This document shows, one piece after another, positions 26,573 to 34,887 of a stretch of 64,000 nt of DNA; positions within the stretch are counted from its first letter, which is position 1; every line of letters begins with the position of its first letter. The stretch spans positions 1,824,501-1,888,500 of the forward strand of contig NZ_CP119967.1 in the NCBI RefSeq assembly GCF_029543085.1, read 5' to 3'. Below the pieces are notes generated by a model, which saw nothing but the letters and a program-made list of their open reading frames with translations, was not told where the DNA came from and ran no database searches. Source of the DNA: Pseudomonas sp. A34-9. Lineage in GTDB: Bacteria > Pseudomonadota > Gammaproteobacteria > Pseudomonadales > Pseudomonadaceae. The position numbers were made by a program, and so were the translations under genes.

Positions 26573-27639
26573 AGCACGAGTTGTACCGGGTCACCGACCT
26601 GCCGGTGCTGCAGAACCGCACCTTTGCCGATGCCGCGTCGGCACAGGCCTCGGCCAGTGCCGACATGCTGTTGGTGCAGGACGAGCGCAGCGGTCTGATC
26701 TTCAACGCAGCGTTCGACGCCGACAAGCTCAGCTACGATGCCGATTACCAGAATGAGCAGGCGCATTCCGGGCAGTTCCAGAAGCACTTGAGTGACGTTG
26801 AAGGCATCATTGCCAAGCACTTCAAGGGGCAGGAGCTGATCGAAGTCGGCTGCGGCAAAGGCTATTTCCTTGAGTTGCTCAAGGGCCTCGGTTATTCGAT
26901 CACCGGCATCGACCCGGCGTATGAAGGCGAAAGCGCCGACGTGATCAAGGCGCCGTTCACCCGTGGTCTCGGGCTCGCGGCAGACGCCATCGTCCTGCGC
27001 CATGTGCTGGAGCACATTCAGGATCCAGTGAGCTTCCTCGCCGAAATCGCCAACGCCAATCAGGGTGGGCAAATCTACATTGAAGTGCCTTGCTTCGACT
27101 GGATTCTCGAGCACAAAGCCTGGTTCGACCTGTTTTACGAACACGTCAATTATTTCCGCCTCGATGACCTGCGCCGGATGTTCGGCACCGTGCATGAGGC
27201 CGGTCACCTGTTCGGTGGCCAATACCTGTACATCGTCGCTGACCTGTCGACGTTGCGTCTGACCCCGGAACAACCGGTGCCGCGCCTTGCACTGCCTGAC
27301 GGGTTCACTGCCAGCCTCGACCGTGCGGTGCAGATCATTCAGTCCGCCCCCGAGCAGGGTTCGGCGATCTGGGGCGCCTCGTCCAAAGGCGTGATCTATT
27401 CGCTGTTCCTGCAACGCGCAGGTGTGGCAGTGGATCGTGTGGTGGATATCAACCCGGCCAAGCAGGGGCGTTATCTGCCATTGAGCGGCGCACGGGTGTC
27501 CTCGCCACAAGAGGCGATGGACGCGCTGCCGCAAGGCGCCCACCTGTTTGTGATGAATTCCAATTACCTCGAAGAGATCAAGCGGATGACCGGTGGACGC
27601 TACGTCTATCACGCCGTCGACAGCGCTTCGTTTCAGTGA
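26569..27639 (+). CDS. SAM-dependent methyltransferase, second C-methyltransferase-like protein
   Basis: A 356-aa protein with a SAM-binding motif LIEVGCGKGYFLELL (about 90-104), RHVLEHIQDP after it, a FYEHVNYF motif aligned to YHEHYSYLS of the 24498 protein, and the C-terminal segment AIWGASSKGVIYSLFL that parallels GYGAAAKGNTLLNY there. It therefore has the same architecture but lacks the cysteine pairs of the N-terminal zinc domain. ATG at 26569 overlaps the upstream stop (ATGA); the long upstream in-frame extension lies inside the SDR gene. Confidence 0.87.
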   Translation: MKHELYRVTDLPVLQNRTFADAASAQASASADMLLVQDERSGLIFNAAFDADKLSYDADYQNEQAHSGQFQKHLSDVEGIIAKHFKGQELIEVGCGKGYFLELLKGLGYSITGIDPAYEGESADVIKAPFTRGLGLAADAIVLRHVLEHIQDPVSFLAEIANANQGGQIYIEVPCFDWILEHKAWFDLFYEHVNYFRLDDLRRMFGTVHEAGHLFGGQYLYIVADLSTLRLTPEQPVPRLALPDGFTASLDRAVQIIQSAPEQGSAIWGASSKGVIYSLFLQRAGVAVDRVVDINPAKQGRYLPLSGARVSSPQEAMDALPQGAHLFVMNSNYLEEIKRMTGGRYVYHAVDSASFQ

Positions 27640-27656
27640 CCCTTGAGATTATTAAA

Positions 27657-28394
27657 ATGACCGACAACAGCATCAACCAAGCCTTCGAAGCCGAGTGCCG
27701 GGAACAGATTGCCCAGCAGGGTGACGACCAGAAACTGACCGGCCTGGCCCGTGATTTCTTCAACGAATCGGCCAAGCATAAATACAGCTACCACTTCTCG
27801 TGGATGGGCCGTCCGATCATCCAGTTGCCACAAGACATGATGGCCATGCAGGAGATCATCTGGCAGGTCAAACCGGATCTGGTCATCGAGTGCGGCATCG
27901 CCCACGGCGGTTCGATCATCTACTACGCCTCGTTGCTGGAGCTGCAAGGGCACGGCGAAGTGCTGGGCATCGACCTCGACATTCGTCCGCACAACCGCGA
28001 AGCGATCGAAAGCCACCCGATGGCCAAGCGCATCAAGATGATCGAAGGCTCGAGCATCGACGCCGGCATTGCCGCCCAGGTGCAGGCAGCGGCCAAAGGC
28101 AAGAAAGTCATTCTGGTTCTGGACTCCAACCACACCCACGATCACGTGCTGGAAGAGCTGCGTCTTTACGCACCGCTGGTGTCGGTCGACAGTTACTGCG
28201 TGGTCATGGACACCGTGGTTGAAGACATGCCGGCCGATTTCTTCCCGGATCGTCCATGGGGCCCGGGCGACAACCCGAAAACCGCCGTGTGGAAATACCT
28301 GGAAGAGAACCAGGATTTCGAGATCGACCAGCAGTTGCAGAACAAGCTGCTGATCACCGTGGCGCCGGACGGCTATCTGCGTCGCGTCCGTTAA
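27657..28394 (+). CDS. CmcI-like (cephalosporin hydroxylase family) methyltransferase
   Basis: A 245-aa member of the CmcI/rhamnosyl O-methyltransferase family, seen from the segments SWMGRPIIQLPQDMMAMQEI, VIECGIAHGGSIIYYASL (SAM site) and VLDSNHTHDHVLEELRLY. Despite the family name, relatives in glycan clusters mostly act as sugar O-methyltransferases, so O-methylation of the deoxysugar is a reasonable guess. The ATG at 27657 is preferred; a GTG at 27636 overlapping the upstream stop is the alternative. Confidence 0.85.
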   Translation: MTDNSINQAFEAECREQIAQQGDDQKLTGLARDFFNESAKHKYSYHFSWMGRPIIQLPQDMMAMQEIIWQVKPDLVIECGIAHGGSIIYYASLLELQGHGEVLGIDLDIRPHNREAIESHPMAKRIKMIEGSSIDAGIAAQVQAAAKGKKVILVLDSNHTHDHVLEELRLYAPLVSVDSYCVVMDTVVEDMPADFFPDRPWGPGDNPKTAVWKYLEENQDFEIDQQLQNKLLITVAPDGYLRRVR

Positions 28395-28448
28395 TTCGCA
28401 ACATCACCAAGCGTTGTTTCGGCGAGTCGCCGGTTGTGGAGAGAAGTT

Positions 28449-31364
28449 ATGCAAGGCAAGTACAGTTCTGAACTGGCGCTACCGCTCGATGAGCTATTGA
28501 CCGTAGTCCTGATTACTCATAATCGGCCGGCGTTTTTGCGCCGGGCGGTGAAGTATTACAGCAGCTTGCCCTGCAGAATCATGGTGCTAGATTCGACACT
28601 CGAACGACCTGAAGGCGACTTCTCTGCCGTCGATTATCACCATGTGCCGCAGTTCGCGTACTGGGGCATGCAGGCCAAACTGGCCTATGGTGTCGAGCAT
28701 CTGACCACGCCGTACATGGTGCTGGCGGCCGACGACGACTTCATCCTGCACGATTCGCTGGCAGAATCCGTTGGCTTCCTGCATGCCAACCCTGATTACG
28801 GTATGTGCCACGGCTATTGCCTGATGTACCTGTCACTGGCCCATGGCGTGAACTACTACCGCCGCGACAAGAAAGTCCAGGAAGACTATGCGTCAGAGCG
28901 GGCGCAGGATCGTGTCCTCGATTACATGAGCCAGTACATCCCGCCGTTCTACGCGGTGACCCGTACTGACCTGATGAAAAACTGGCATGCGGCGTTGCCG
29001 CCGGGGACCAATTTCCAGTGGCAGGAAATTGGCCACGTCTACTACCTGCTGGCCAGTGCCAAGGCGCGCATCCTGCCAATCCCGTACGTGGTGCGCGAGA
29101 TCAACTACGGTGTCTCCGAGCACAATACCGATGTGTATCACTCGCTGACCTACGTCGACGCCAAATCGATCGCCGAACGCGAGGCCTTTGCCGAATTCCT
29201 CGTCTCGCTGCCTACCGCTATCGAAGGGCTGGATGCCGGCCAGGCCAAGGCCTTTGCCCTGGAGAGTTTCGAGGCAATGGCCGACAGTCTCAAGTCCGGT
29301 CGGGCGCTGACTGCCGAGCTGATTATCGAGTCGACCTGGAACCAGGAACTGAAGGCGCCGGATCGTCGTTTTGGTCCGTTGCAGTACGTCGAAATGCCGT
29401 TTTACAACCAGGCATTCTTCGATCGTCTGGAACAGTTCGAATTCATCTTGCACACGCTGCCGGCCGGTCGCATGCAACTGGAAGGGCTGGAAGGCGTGTG
29501 GACCCGTCAGGCGCACCTGTTGCAGGCGCGCAACAACGATACAGCGGAAAGTGTGCTGGACCGCTTGTGGCAGGCCCATGATCTCAATGCGTTCAACCAG
29601 ACTGTGGTCAAACGTCTGGCGGCGCAACTGGACATCGTCGCAGACGAGACCGCCGCGCACTCGATGCACGAGTGGATCGCTCGCCTAGAAGCGCTGACGG
29701 TCGAAGATAATCAGCTGGCCTTCAATAAAATGAAATCCGGTCGTCTGTTGCAGTGGCTGGCGGCTCGCACACCGGCAATCAAACAACTCGAGTCGATTGG
29801 CCAACATCTGGCGACTGAAGGCGGTGGCCCGCAGTTCGGCATTTTCCTGCTCGACCTGGACAACGACATCGACAAGTTGCAGGTGTCGCTCGACAGCCTG
29901 CTCGAAGGTCACTGCAAAGCGTTCAGGATTGTCGTGTTCACCACCGGTGAAGCGCCGGCGGCGACGACCGCGCAAAACACTCTGCATTTTGTGCGTGTCA
30001 CCCAAAGCAACGTTGTCGACAAGCTCAACCTCAGCGCTCAGCAGTCGCCAAGCGATTGGTTGCTGCTGGCTGAGGCGGGTGATCAGTTCACCGCCAGCGG
30101 CCTGTTGCGCGCCAGCCTGGAACTGATGTCTGCCGACGGTGTGCGTGCCGTCGCCACCGATGAAATCCAGCGCAAGGATAATGGCGCGCTGGTTGACGTA
30201 TTCCGCCCGGGTTTCAATCTGGATCTGCTGCAAAGCGTACCGTCACTGATGGCGCGCCACTGGTTGATCCGCCGCGAAGTGTTGCTCGACGCCGGTGGTT
30301 ATCAGGCTGACTTCAGCAAGGCGCTGGAGTTTGACTTGCTGCTGCGCATCATTGAGCAGGGCGGCCTCGACGGTCTCGCGCACCTCGACGAGCCGTTGCT
30401 GATCACTCAGGCGGCGGAACTGGAAGAAAACGCCCACGAACGCCAGGCGTTGCTGCGCCACTTGGGCAATCGCGGCTACAAAGCCAAGGTCACGTCGACG
30501 GTTCCGGGCACCTGGCAGATCGATTACCGCCACAGCGAACAGCCACTGGTGTCGATTATTCTGCCGGTCATCGACGATCTGCCGGTACTGCGCCGCTGCC
30601 TGGAAGGCGTGTTGCTCAGAACCCGTTACAGCCGTTATGAAGTGTTGCTGGCGGCAAACGCCCATCAATCGGCAGCGGTCAACGACTGGCTGGGCACACT
30701 GCGCCACGCCAAGGTCAATGTGTTGCGTGCCGATCAGTCGTTGAGCGAAGTCGCGTTGTACAACGCCGCCAGCGAGCAGGCTCAGGGTGAGTATCTGGTG
30801 CTGCTGGCCGCTGACAGTGAAGTCGTCAATCCGAACTGGATCGATTCGCTGCTCAACCACGCCCAGCGTCCGGAAGTGGGGATCGTCGGTGCCAAACTGG
30901 TCGACCGCGACGGCAACATTGCTCAGGCCGGTCTGATTCTTGGCCTGAACGATGGCGTGGGTTCGCCCTTCATCGGCGAAAAACACAGCGCAGACGGCTA
31001 CATGCAGCGTTTGACTGTCGAGCAGAACTACTCGGCCGTGTCGAAGGTGTGTCTGATGGTGCGCAAAGAGCTGTTCAACGTTCTGGGCGGACTGGATGAG
31101 GTGACGTTCGCCGAAGGTTATGCCGATGTCGATCTGTGCCTCAAGGCCGGTCAGTCCGGTTACCTCACCGTGTGGACGCCGTTGGTGCAGGTGCTGCATA
31201 CCGGCGAGCTGCCGCAGGCGCCGCAAGCACTGGCGGCATTGCGTGAGAAATGGAGCGGCGTCTTCGCCCAGGATCCGGCTTACAACGCCAACCTGGCTCT
31301 GACCGGCAAAGGTTTTACCTTGGGCGAAAACAGCTCGATCAATTGGGCTCAGTTGCTCGCTTAA
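28449..31364 (+). CDS. Large glycosyltransferase, TIGR00180-type plus GT2 (flagellin glycosyltransferase candidate)
   Basis: A 971-aa protein. The N-terminal glycosyltransferase domain (about 15-270; LTVVLITHNRPAFLRRAV, metal motif AADDDFIL near 93) is of the TIGR00180 type. A middle region (about 300-560) shows no clear motif. A degenerate GT block at about 570-690 carries FRPGFNLDLLQS, like FKPDFNLDLMRS in the 14447 protein. The C-terminal GT2 domain (about 695-950) is shared with that protein (SLLNHAQRPEVGIVGAKL). The ATG at 28449 follows GGAGAGAAG. It probably transfers one of the sugars made by the flanking pathways to flagellin or to the growing glycan. Confidence 0.85.
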   Translation: MQGKYSSELALPLDELLTVVLITHNRPAFLRRAVKYYSSLPCRIMVLDSTLERPEGDFSAVDYHHVPQFAYWGMQAKLAYGVEHLTTPYMVLAADDDFILHDSLAESVGFLHANPDYGMCHGYCLMYLSLAHGVNYYRRDKKVQEDYASERAQDRVLDYMSQYIPPFYAVTRTDLMKNWHAALPPGTNFQWQEIGHVYYLLASAKARILPIPYVVREINYGVSEHNTDVYHSLTYVDAKSIAEREAFAEFLVSLPTAIEGLDAGQAKAFALESFEAMADSLKSGRALTAELIIESTWNQELKAPDRRFGPLQYVEMPFYNQAFFDRLEQFEFILHTLPAGRMQLEGLEGVWTRQAHLLQARNNDTAESVLDRLWQAHDLNAFNQTVVKRLAAQLDIVADETAAHSMHEWIARLEALTVEDNQLAFNKMKSGRLLQWLAARTPAIKQLESIGQHLATEGGGPQFGIFLLDLDNDIDKLQVSLDSLLEGHCKAFRIVVFTTGEAPAATTAQNTLHFVRVTQSNVVDKLNLSAQQSPSDWLLLAEAGDQFTASGLLRASLELMSADGVRAVATDEIQRKDNGALVDVFRPGFNLDLLQSVPSLMARHWLIRREVLLDAGGYQADFSKALEFDLLLRIIEQGGLDGLAHLDEPLLITQAAELEENAHERQALLRHLGNRGYKAKVTSTVPGTWQIDYRHSEQPLVSIILPVIDDLPVLRRCLEGVLLRTRYSRYEVLLAANAHQSAAVNDWLGTLRHAKVNVLRADQSLSEVALYNAASEQAQGEYLVLLAADSEVVNPNWIDSLLNHAQRPEVGIVGAKLVDRDGNIAQAGLILGLNDGVGSPFIGEKHSADGYMQRLTVEQNYSAVSKVCLMVRKELFNVLGGLDEVTFAEGYADVDLCLKAGQSGYLTVWTPLVQVLHTGELPQAPQALAALREKWSGVFAQDPAYNANLALTGKGFTLGENSSINWAQLLA

Positions 31365-31387
31365 GCGTGCCGGACAGGAATCAGCAT

Positions 31388-32389
31388 ATGTTCAACGGTA
31401 AATCGATTTTCATCTCCGGCGGCACCGGTTCGTTCGGGCGCAAATTCATCGCCCGCCTGCTTGAGCAATACCAGCCCAAGCGCGTGGTGGTGTTCTCCCG
31501 TGACGAGCTGAAGCAATACGAGATGCAGCAGACGTTCAACGCGCCCTGCATGCGTTACTTCATTGGTGATGTGCGTGACGCAGACCGTCTGCGTCAGGCC
31601 ATGCGCGGCATCGACTACGTGGTGCATGCCGCCGCGTTGAAGCAGGTGCCGGCGGCGGAATACAACCCCACCGAATGCATTCGCACCAACGTCAATGGCG
31701 CGGAGAACATCATTGCTGCTGCCATCGACAACGGCGTGAAAAAAGTCGTGGCGCTGTCCACCGACAAGGCGGCCAGCCCGATCAATCTGTACGGCGCAAC
31801 CAAATTGCTCTCGGACAAATTGTTCGTCGCCGCCAACAACATTGCCGGCGAGCAGGAAACCCGTTTTGCCGTGGTGCGCTACGGCAATGTCGCGGGCTCG
31901 CGTGGCTCGGTGGTGCCGTTCTTCAGCAAGTTGATTGCCGACGGCGCAGAGGAGTTGCCGATCACTGACGAACGCATGACGCGGTTCTGGATCACCCTCG
32001 ACCACGGCGTGCAGTTTGTCCTCGACAGCTTTGCGCGCATGCACGGTGGCGAAGTGTTCGTGCCGAAGATTCCGTCGATCCGCATCGTCGATCTGGCGCG
32101 CGGCATGGCCGAACATCTGCCGCACAAGCACGTCGGCATCCGTCCCGGTGAAAAGCTCCATGAGTTGATGGTGCCGCTGGACGATGCACGGATGACTCTT
32201 GAGTTCGAGGATCACTACACCATCCAGCCGTCGATTCGCTTCACCAGCGTCGATGTCGATTTTGCCGTCGACAAACTCGGTGAGCAGGGGCGTGCCGTGA
32301 GCGAAGATTTCGAGTACCGCTCCGACACCAACCCGCATTTCCTTTCGGTCGGGCAGATCGCCGACCTGCACGCGAAGCTCTCGGCATGA
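31388..32389 (+). CDS. pseB: UDP-GlcNAc 4,6-dehydratase/5-epimerase PseB
   Basis: A 333-aa inverting 4,6-dehydratase and the first step of pseudaminic acid synthesis (UDP-GlcNAc to the 4-keto-L-arabino sugar). NADP site ISGGTGSFGRKF (10-20); catalytic residues D126 and K127 in LSTDKAAS and Y135 in YGATK, the family's Asp-Lys-Tyr arrangement; GxxPGEKLHE near 255 is typical. The ATG at 31388 is used; the in-frame sequence upstream lies in the glycosyltransferase gene. The stop overlaps pseC (ATGA). Confidence 0.95.
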   Translation: MFNGKSIFISGGTGSFGRKFIARLLEQYQPKRVVVFSRDELKQYEMQQTFNAPCMRYFIGDVRDADRLRQAMRGIDYVVHAAALKQVPAAEYNPTECIRTNVNGAENIIAAAIDNGVKKVVALSTDKAASPINLYGATKLLSDKLFVAANNIAGEQETRFAVVRYGNVAGSRGSVVPFFSKLIADGAEELPITDERMTRFWITLDHGVQFVLDSFARMHGGEVFVPKIPSIRIVDLARGMAEHLPHKHVGIRPGEKLHELMVPLDDARMTLEFEDHYTIQPSIRFTSVDVDFAVDKLGEQGRAVSEDFEYRSDTNPHFLSVGQIADLHAKLSA

Positions 32390-33543
32390 TTCCCTACGGT
32401 CGGCAGAGCCTCGATCAGGCAGACATCGATGCGGTCGTCGAGGTGCTGCAATCGGACTGGCTGACCCAGGGGCCGACCATCGAGCGCTTCGAGCAGGCGC
32501 TGGCCGAGCGTTGCCAGGCGGATTACGCCGTGGCGGTGTGCAACGCCACAGCGGCGCTGCACATTGCTTGCCTGGCCGCAGGCCTGGGGCCGGGCGATCG
32601 TTTGTGGACGACGCCTAACACCTTTCTCGCCTCGGCCAATTGCGGGCGTTATTGCGGCGCCGACGTTGATTTCGTCGACATTGATCCGCTGACCTGGAAC
32701 CTTGATGCCTTCGCCCTCGAAGCGAAACTCGATCAGGCCGAGCAGGACGGCACTGTGCCGAAAGTGCTGGTCGCCGTGGCGTTCTCGGGGCAGAGCTGCG
32801 ACATGCGCAAGATTGCCGCGCTGGCCGAACGCTACAACTTCACCGTGATCGAGGATGCCTCGCATGCCGTGGGCGCCAGTTATGCCGGGCGTCCGGTGGG
32901 CTGTGGTGAGTTCGCGGCAATGACCGTGTTCAGTTTTCATCCGGTGAAAATCATCACCAGTGCCGAAGGCGGCATGGTGTTGACCAACCGCCCGCACCTG
33001 GCCGAGCGCCTGCAACGCCTGCGCAGCCACGGCATGACCCGTGATCCGCAGCAAATGACCGAAGCCAGTCATGGCCCGTGGTACTACCAACAGGTCGAGC
33101 TGGGTTTCAATTACCGCATCACCGATATGCAGGCCGCGCTCGGGTTGTCGCAACTGAGCAAGCTGGACGATTTCATCGCCCGGCGTCGCGAGCTGGCGGC
33201 GCGTTACGATCGTCTGCTGGCGTACTTGCCGGTGACGCTGCCCAGCCCTCAGCCGGAGGCGGAGTCGGCGTGGCATCTGTACGTGATTCGCTTGCAGACC
33301 GAGCGCATCGGCCTCAGCCACCGTCAGGTGTTCGAAGGCTTGCGCACAGCCGGGATCGGCGTAAACCTGCACTATATTCCCGTGCATCTGCAGCCCTACT
33401 ATCGTGATCTGGGTTTTGCCGAGGGCGATTTTCCCGAGGCCGAACGCTATTACGCCGAGGCCATCAGCTTGCCGCTGTACCCGTTGCTGAGTGATCAGCA
33501 GCAGGATTATGTAGTCGAGCAATTGCGTCGACTGACCGAATGA
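32386..33543 (+). CDS. pseC: UDP-4-amino-sugar aminotransferase PseC
   Basis: A 385-aa DegT/DnrJ/EryC1-family PLP aminotransferase that forms the 4-amino sugar from the PseB product. PLP lysine K188 in FSFHPVKIITSAEGG, NATAALHIA near 53-61, and the C-terminal GIGVNLHYIPVHLQPYYRDLG typical of PseC. Directly coupled to pseB and 31 bp ahead of the methylase gene. Confidence 0.95.
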   Translation: MIPYGRQSLDQADIDAVVEVLQSDWLTQGPTIERFEQALAERCQADYAVAVCNATAALHIACLAAGLGPGDRLWTTPNTFLASANCGRYCGADVDFVDIDPLTWNLDAFALEAKLDQAEQDGTVPKVLVAVAFSGQSCDMRKIAALAERYNFTVIEDASHAVGASYAGRPVGCGEFAAMTVFSFHPVKIITSAEGGMVLTNRPHLAERLQRLRSHGMTRDPQQMTEASHGPWYYQQVELGFNYRITDMQAALGLSQLSKLDDFIARRRELAARYDRLLAYLPVTLPSPQPEAESAWHLYVIRLQTERIGLSHRQVFEGLRTAGIGVNLHYIPVHLQPYYRDLGFAEGDFPEAERYYAEAISLPLYPLLSDQQQDYVVEQLRRLTE

Positions 33544-33574
33544 ATACCGCCGTGGCGGTGGGTGAGACTGAGTC

Positions 33575-34195
33575 ATGCGTGATCTGAGCGAGCAGGAAAA
33601 ATTCTGGCAGGGTGAGTTCGGCAACCAGTACGTCGAGCGCAATATCGGCCAACCGCTGGTGGCCGCCAATCTCGCCTTGTTTGCCAAAGCGCTGAGTCGC
33701 GCCGGGCGCATTGAAAGTCTGGTCGAGTTGGGCACCAACGCCGGCAATAATTTGCAGGCGCTGCATCAGTTGCTGCCGCGTTGCGATCTGTTCGGCGTCG
33801 AGATCAATGACAGTGCCTGTGCGCAGGCACGGGCGTTGAACATCGCGCAGATCTGGCATGGCTCGCTGTTCGATTTCCCGCGCGAGCGCCGATATGACCT
33901 GACGCTGAGCAAGGGCGTGCTGATTCACTTGGCTCCGGAACTGCTGCCGACCGCATACGCGCAGTTGTATGAGTTGAGTCAGCGCTACATTCTGATCGCC
34001 GAGTATTACAACCCGGCACCGGTGGAAGTGTCCTATCGCGGTAACAGCGGCAAGCTGTTCAAGCGCGATTTCGCCGGTGAAATGCTTGATCGCTACCCTG
34101 ATCTGCAGCTGCTGGATTACGGCTTTGTTTACCATCGTGACCCGCAGTTCCCGGCGGATGACGTCACCTGGTTCCTGTTGGAAAAACGTCCTTGA
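33575..34195 (+). CDS. Pseudaminic acid biosynthesis-associated methylase
   Basis: A 206-aa small class I methyltransferase of the family found inside pseudaminic acid loci (TIGR03587-like). N-terminal SEQEKFWQGEFGNQYVERN, SAM motif VELGTNAGNNLQAL and the C-terminal WFLLEKRP are characteristic. Its substrate is not established; methylation of a pseudaminic acid intermediate or derivative is possible. The stop overlaps the TTG start of pseF. Confidence 0.85.
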   Translation: MRDLSEQEKFWQGEFGNQYVERNIGQPLVAANLALFAKALSRAGRIESLVELGTNAGNNLQALHQLLPRCDLFGVEINDSACAQARALNIAQIWHGSLFDFPRERRYDLTLSKGVLIHLAPELLPTAYAQLYELSQRYILIAEYYNPAPVEVSYRGNSGKLFKRDFAGEMLDRYPDLQLLDYGFVYHRDPQFPADDVTWFLLEKRP

Positions 34196-34887
34196 GCAAC
34201 GTTGCAATCATCCCGGCACGCGGGGGCAGCAAACGCATCCCGCGCAAGAATCTGTTGCCGTTCGACGGCGTGCCGATGATTGTCCGTTCGATCCGCACTG
34301 CGCTGGAGTCGGGGGTGTTCGATCAGGTCGTGGTCAGCACCGACGATGTCGAGATTGCCGATGTCGCACGCGCGCAGGGCGCGCAGGTGCCATTCCTGCG
34401 CCCGGCGGAACTGGCCGATGATTTCACCGGTACGGCGGCAGTGATCGTGCATGCATTGCAGCAACTGCCAGCCTTCGATTACGCCTGCTGTGTGTACGCC
34501 ACTGCGCCGCTGTTGCAGGCGCGCTATTTGCGTCAGGGACTGGAATTGCTGGAACAGCATCCCGACCGCTCCTTTGCGTTTTCCGTGTGCAGTTTCGGGT
34601 TTCCGGTGCAGCGTGCGCTGACGCTGGACGGGCAGGGCGCGCTGACTGCGCTGTATCCCGAATTTCGTCATACCCGCTCGCAGGATCTGCCCGAAGCGTT
34701 TCAGGATGCCGGGCAGTTCTACTGGGGCCGCAGTGAGGCCTGGTTGCGTGGCGAGGTGGTCTATTCGCCGGCCAGTCTGCCGGTGGTTCTGCCCCGGCAT
34801 CTGGTGCAGGACATCGACACGCCCGAAGACTGGACGCGCGCCGAATACTTGTACGCCGCGCTCAAGGCGGGCGGAGAGCTGCAATGA
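34192..34887 (+). CDS. pseF: Pseudaminic acid cytidylyltransferase PseF
   Basis: A 231-aa CMP-sugar synthetase that activates pseudaminic acid to CMP-Pse. N-terminal AIIPARGGSKRIPRKN is the CTP-binding signature of NeuA/PseF; VVSTDDVEIADVA and QDIDTPEDW are also diagnostic. The start is a TTG at 34192 that overlaps the methylase TGA (TTGA), an unusual but well-coupled start. The stop overlaps pseG (ATGA). Confidence 0.95.
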   Translation: MSNVAIIPARGGSKRIPRKNLLPFDGVPMIVRSIRTALESGVFDQVVVSTDDVEIADVARAQGAQVPFLRPAELADDFTGTAAVIVHALQQLPAFDYACCVYATAPLLQARYLRQGLELLEQHPDRSFAFSVCSFGFPVQRALTLDGQGALTALYPEFRHTRSQDLPEAFQDAGQFYWGRSEAWLRGEVVYSPASLPVVLPRHLVQDIDTPEDWTRAEYLYAALKAGGELQ

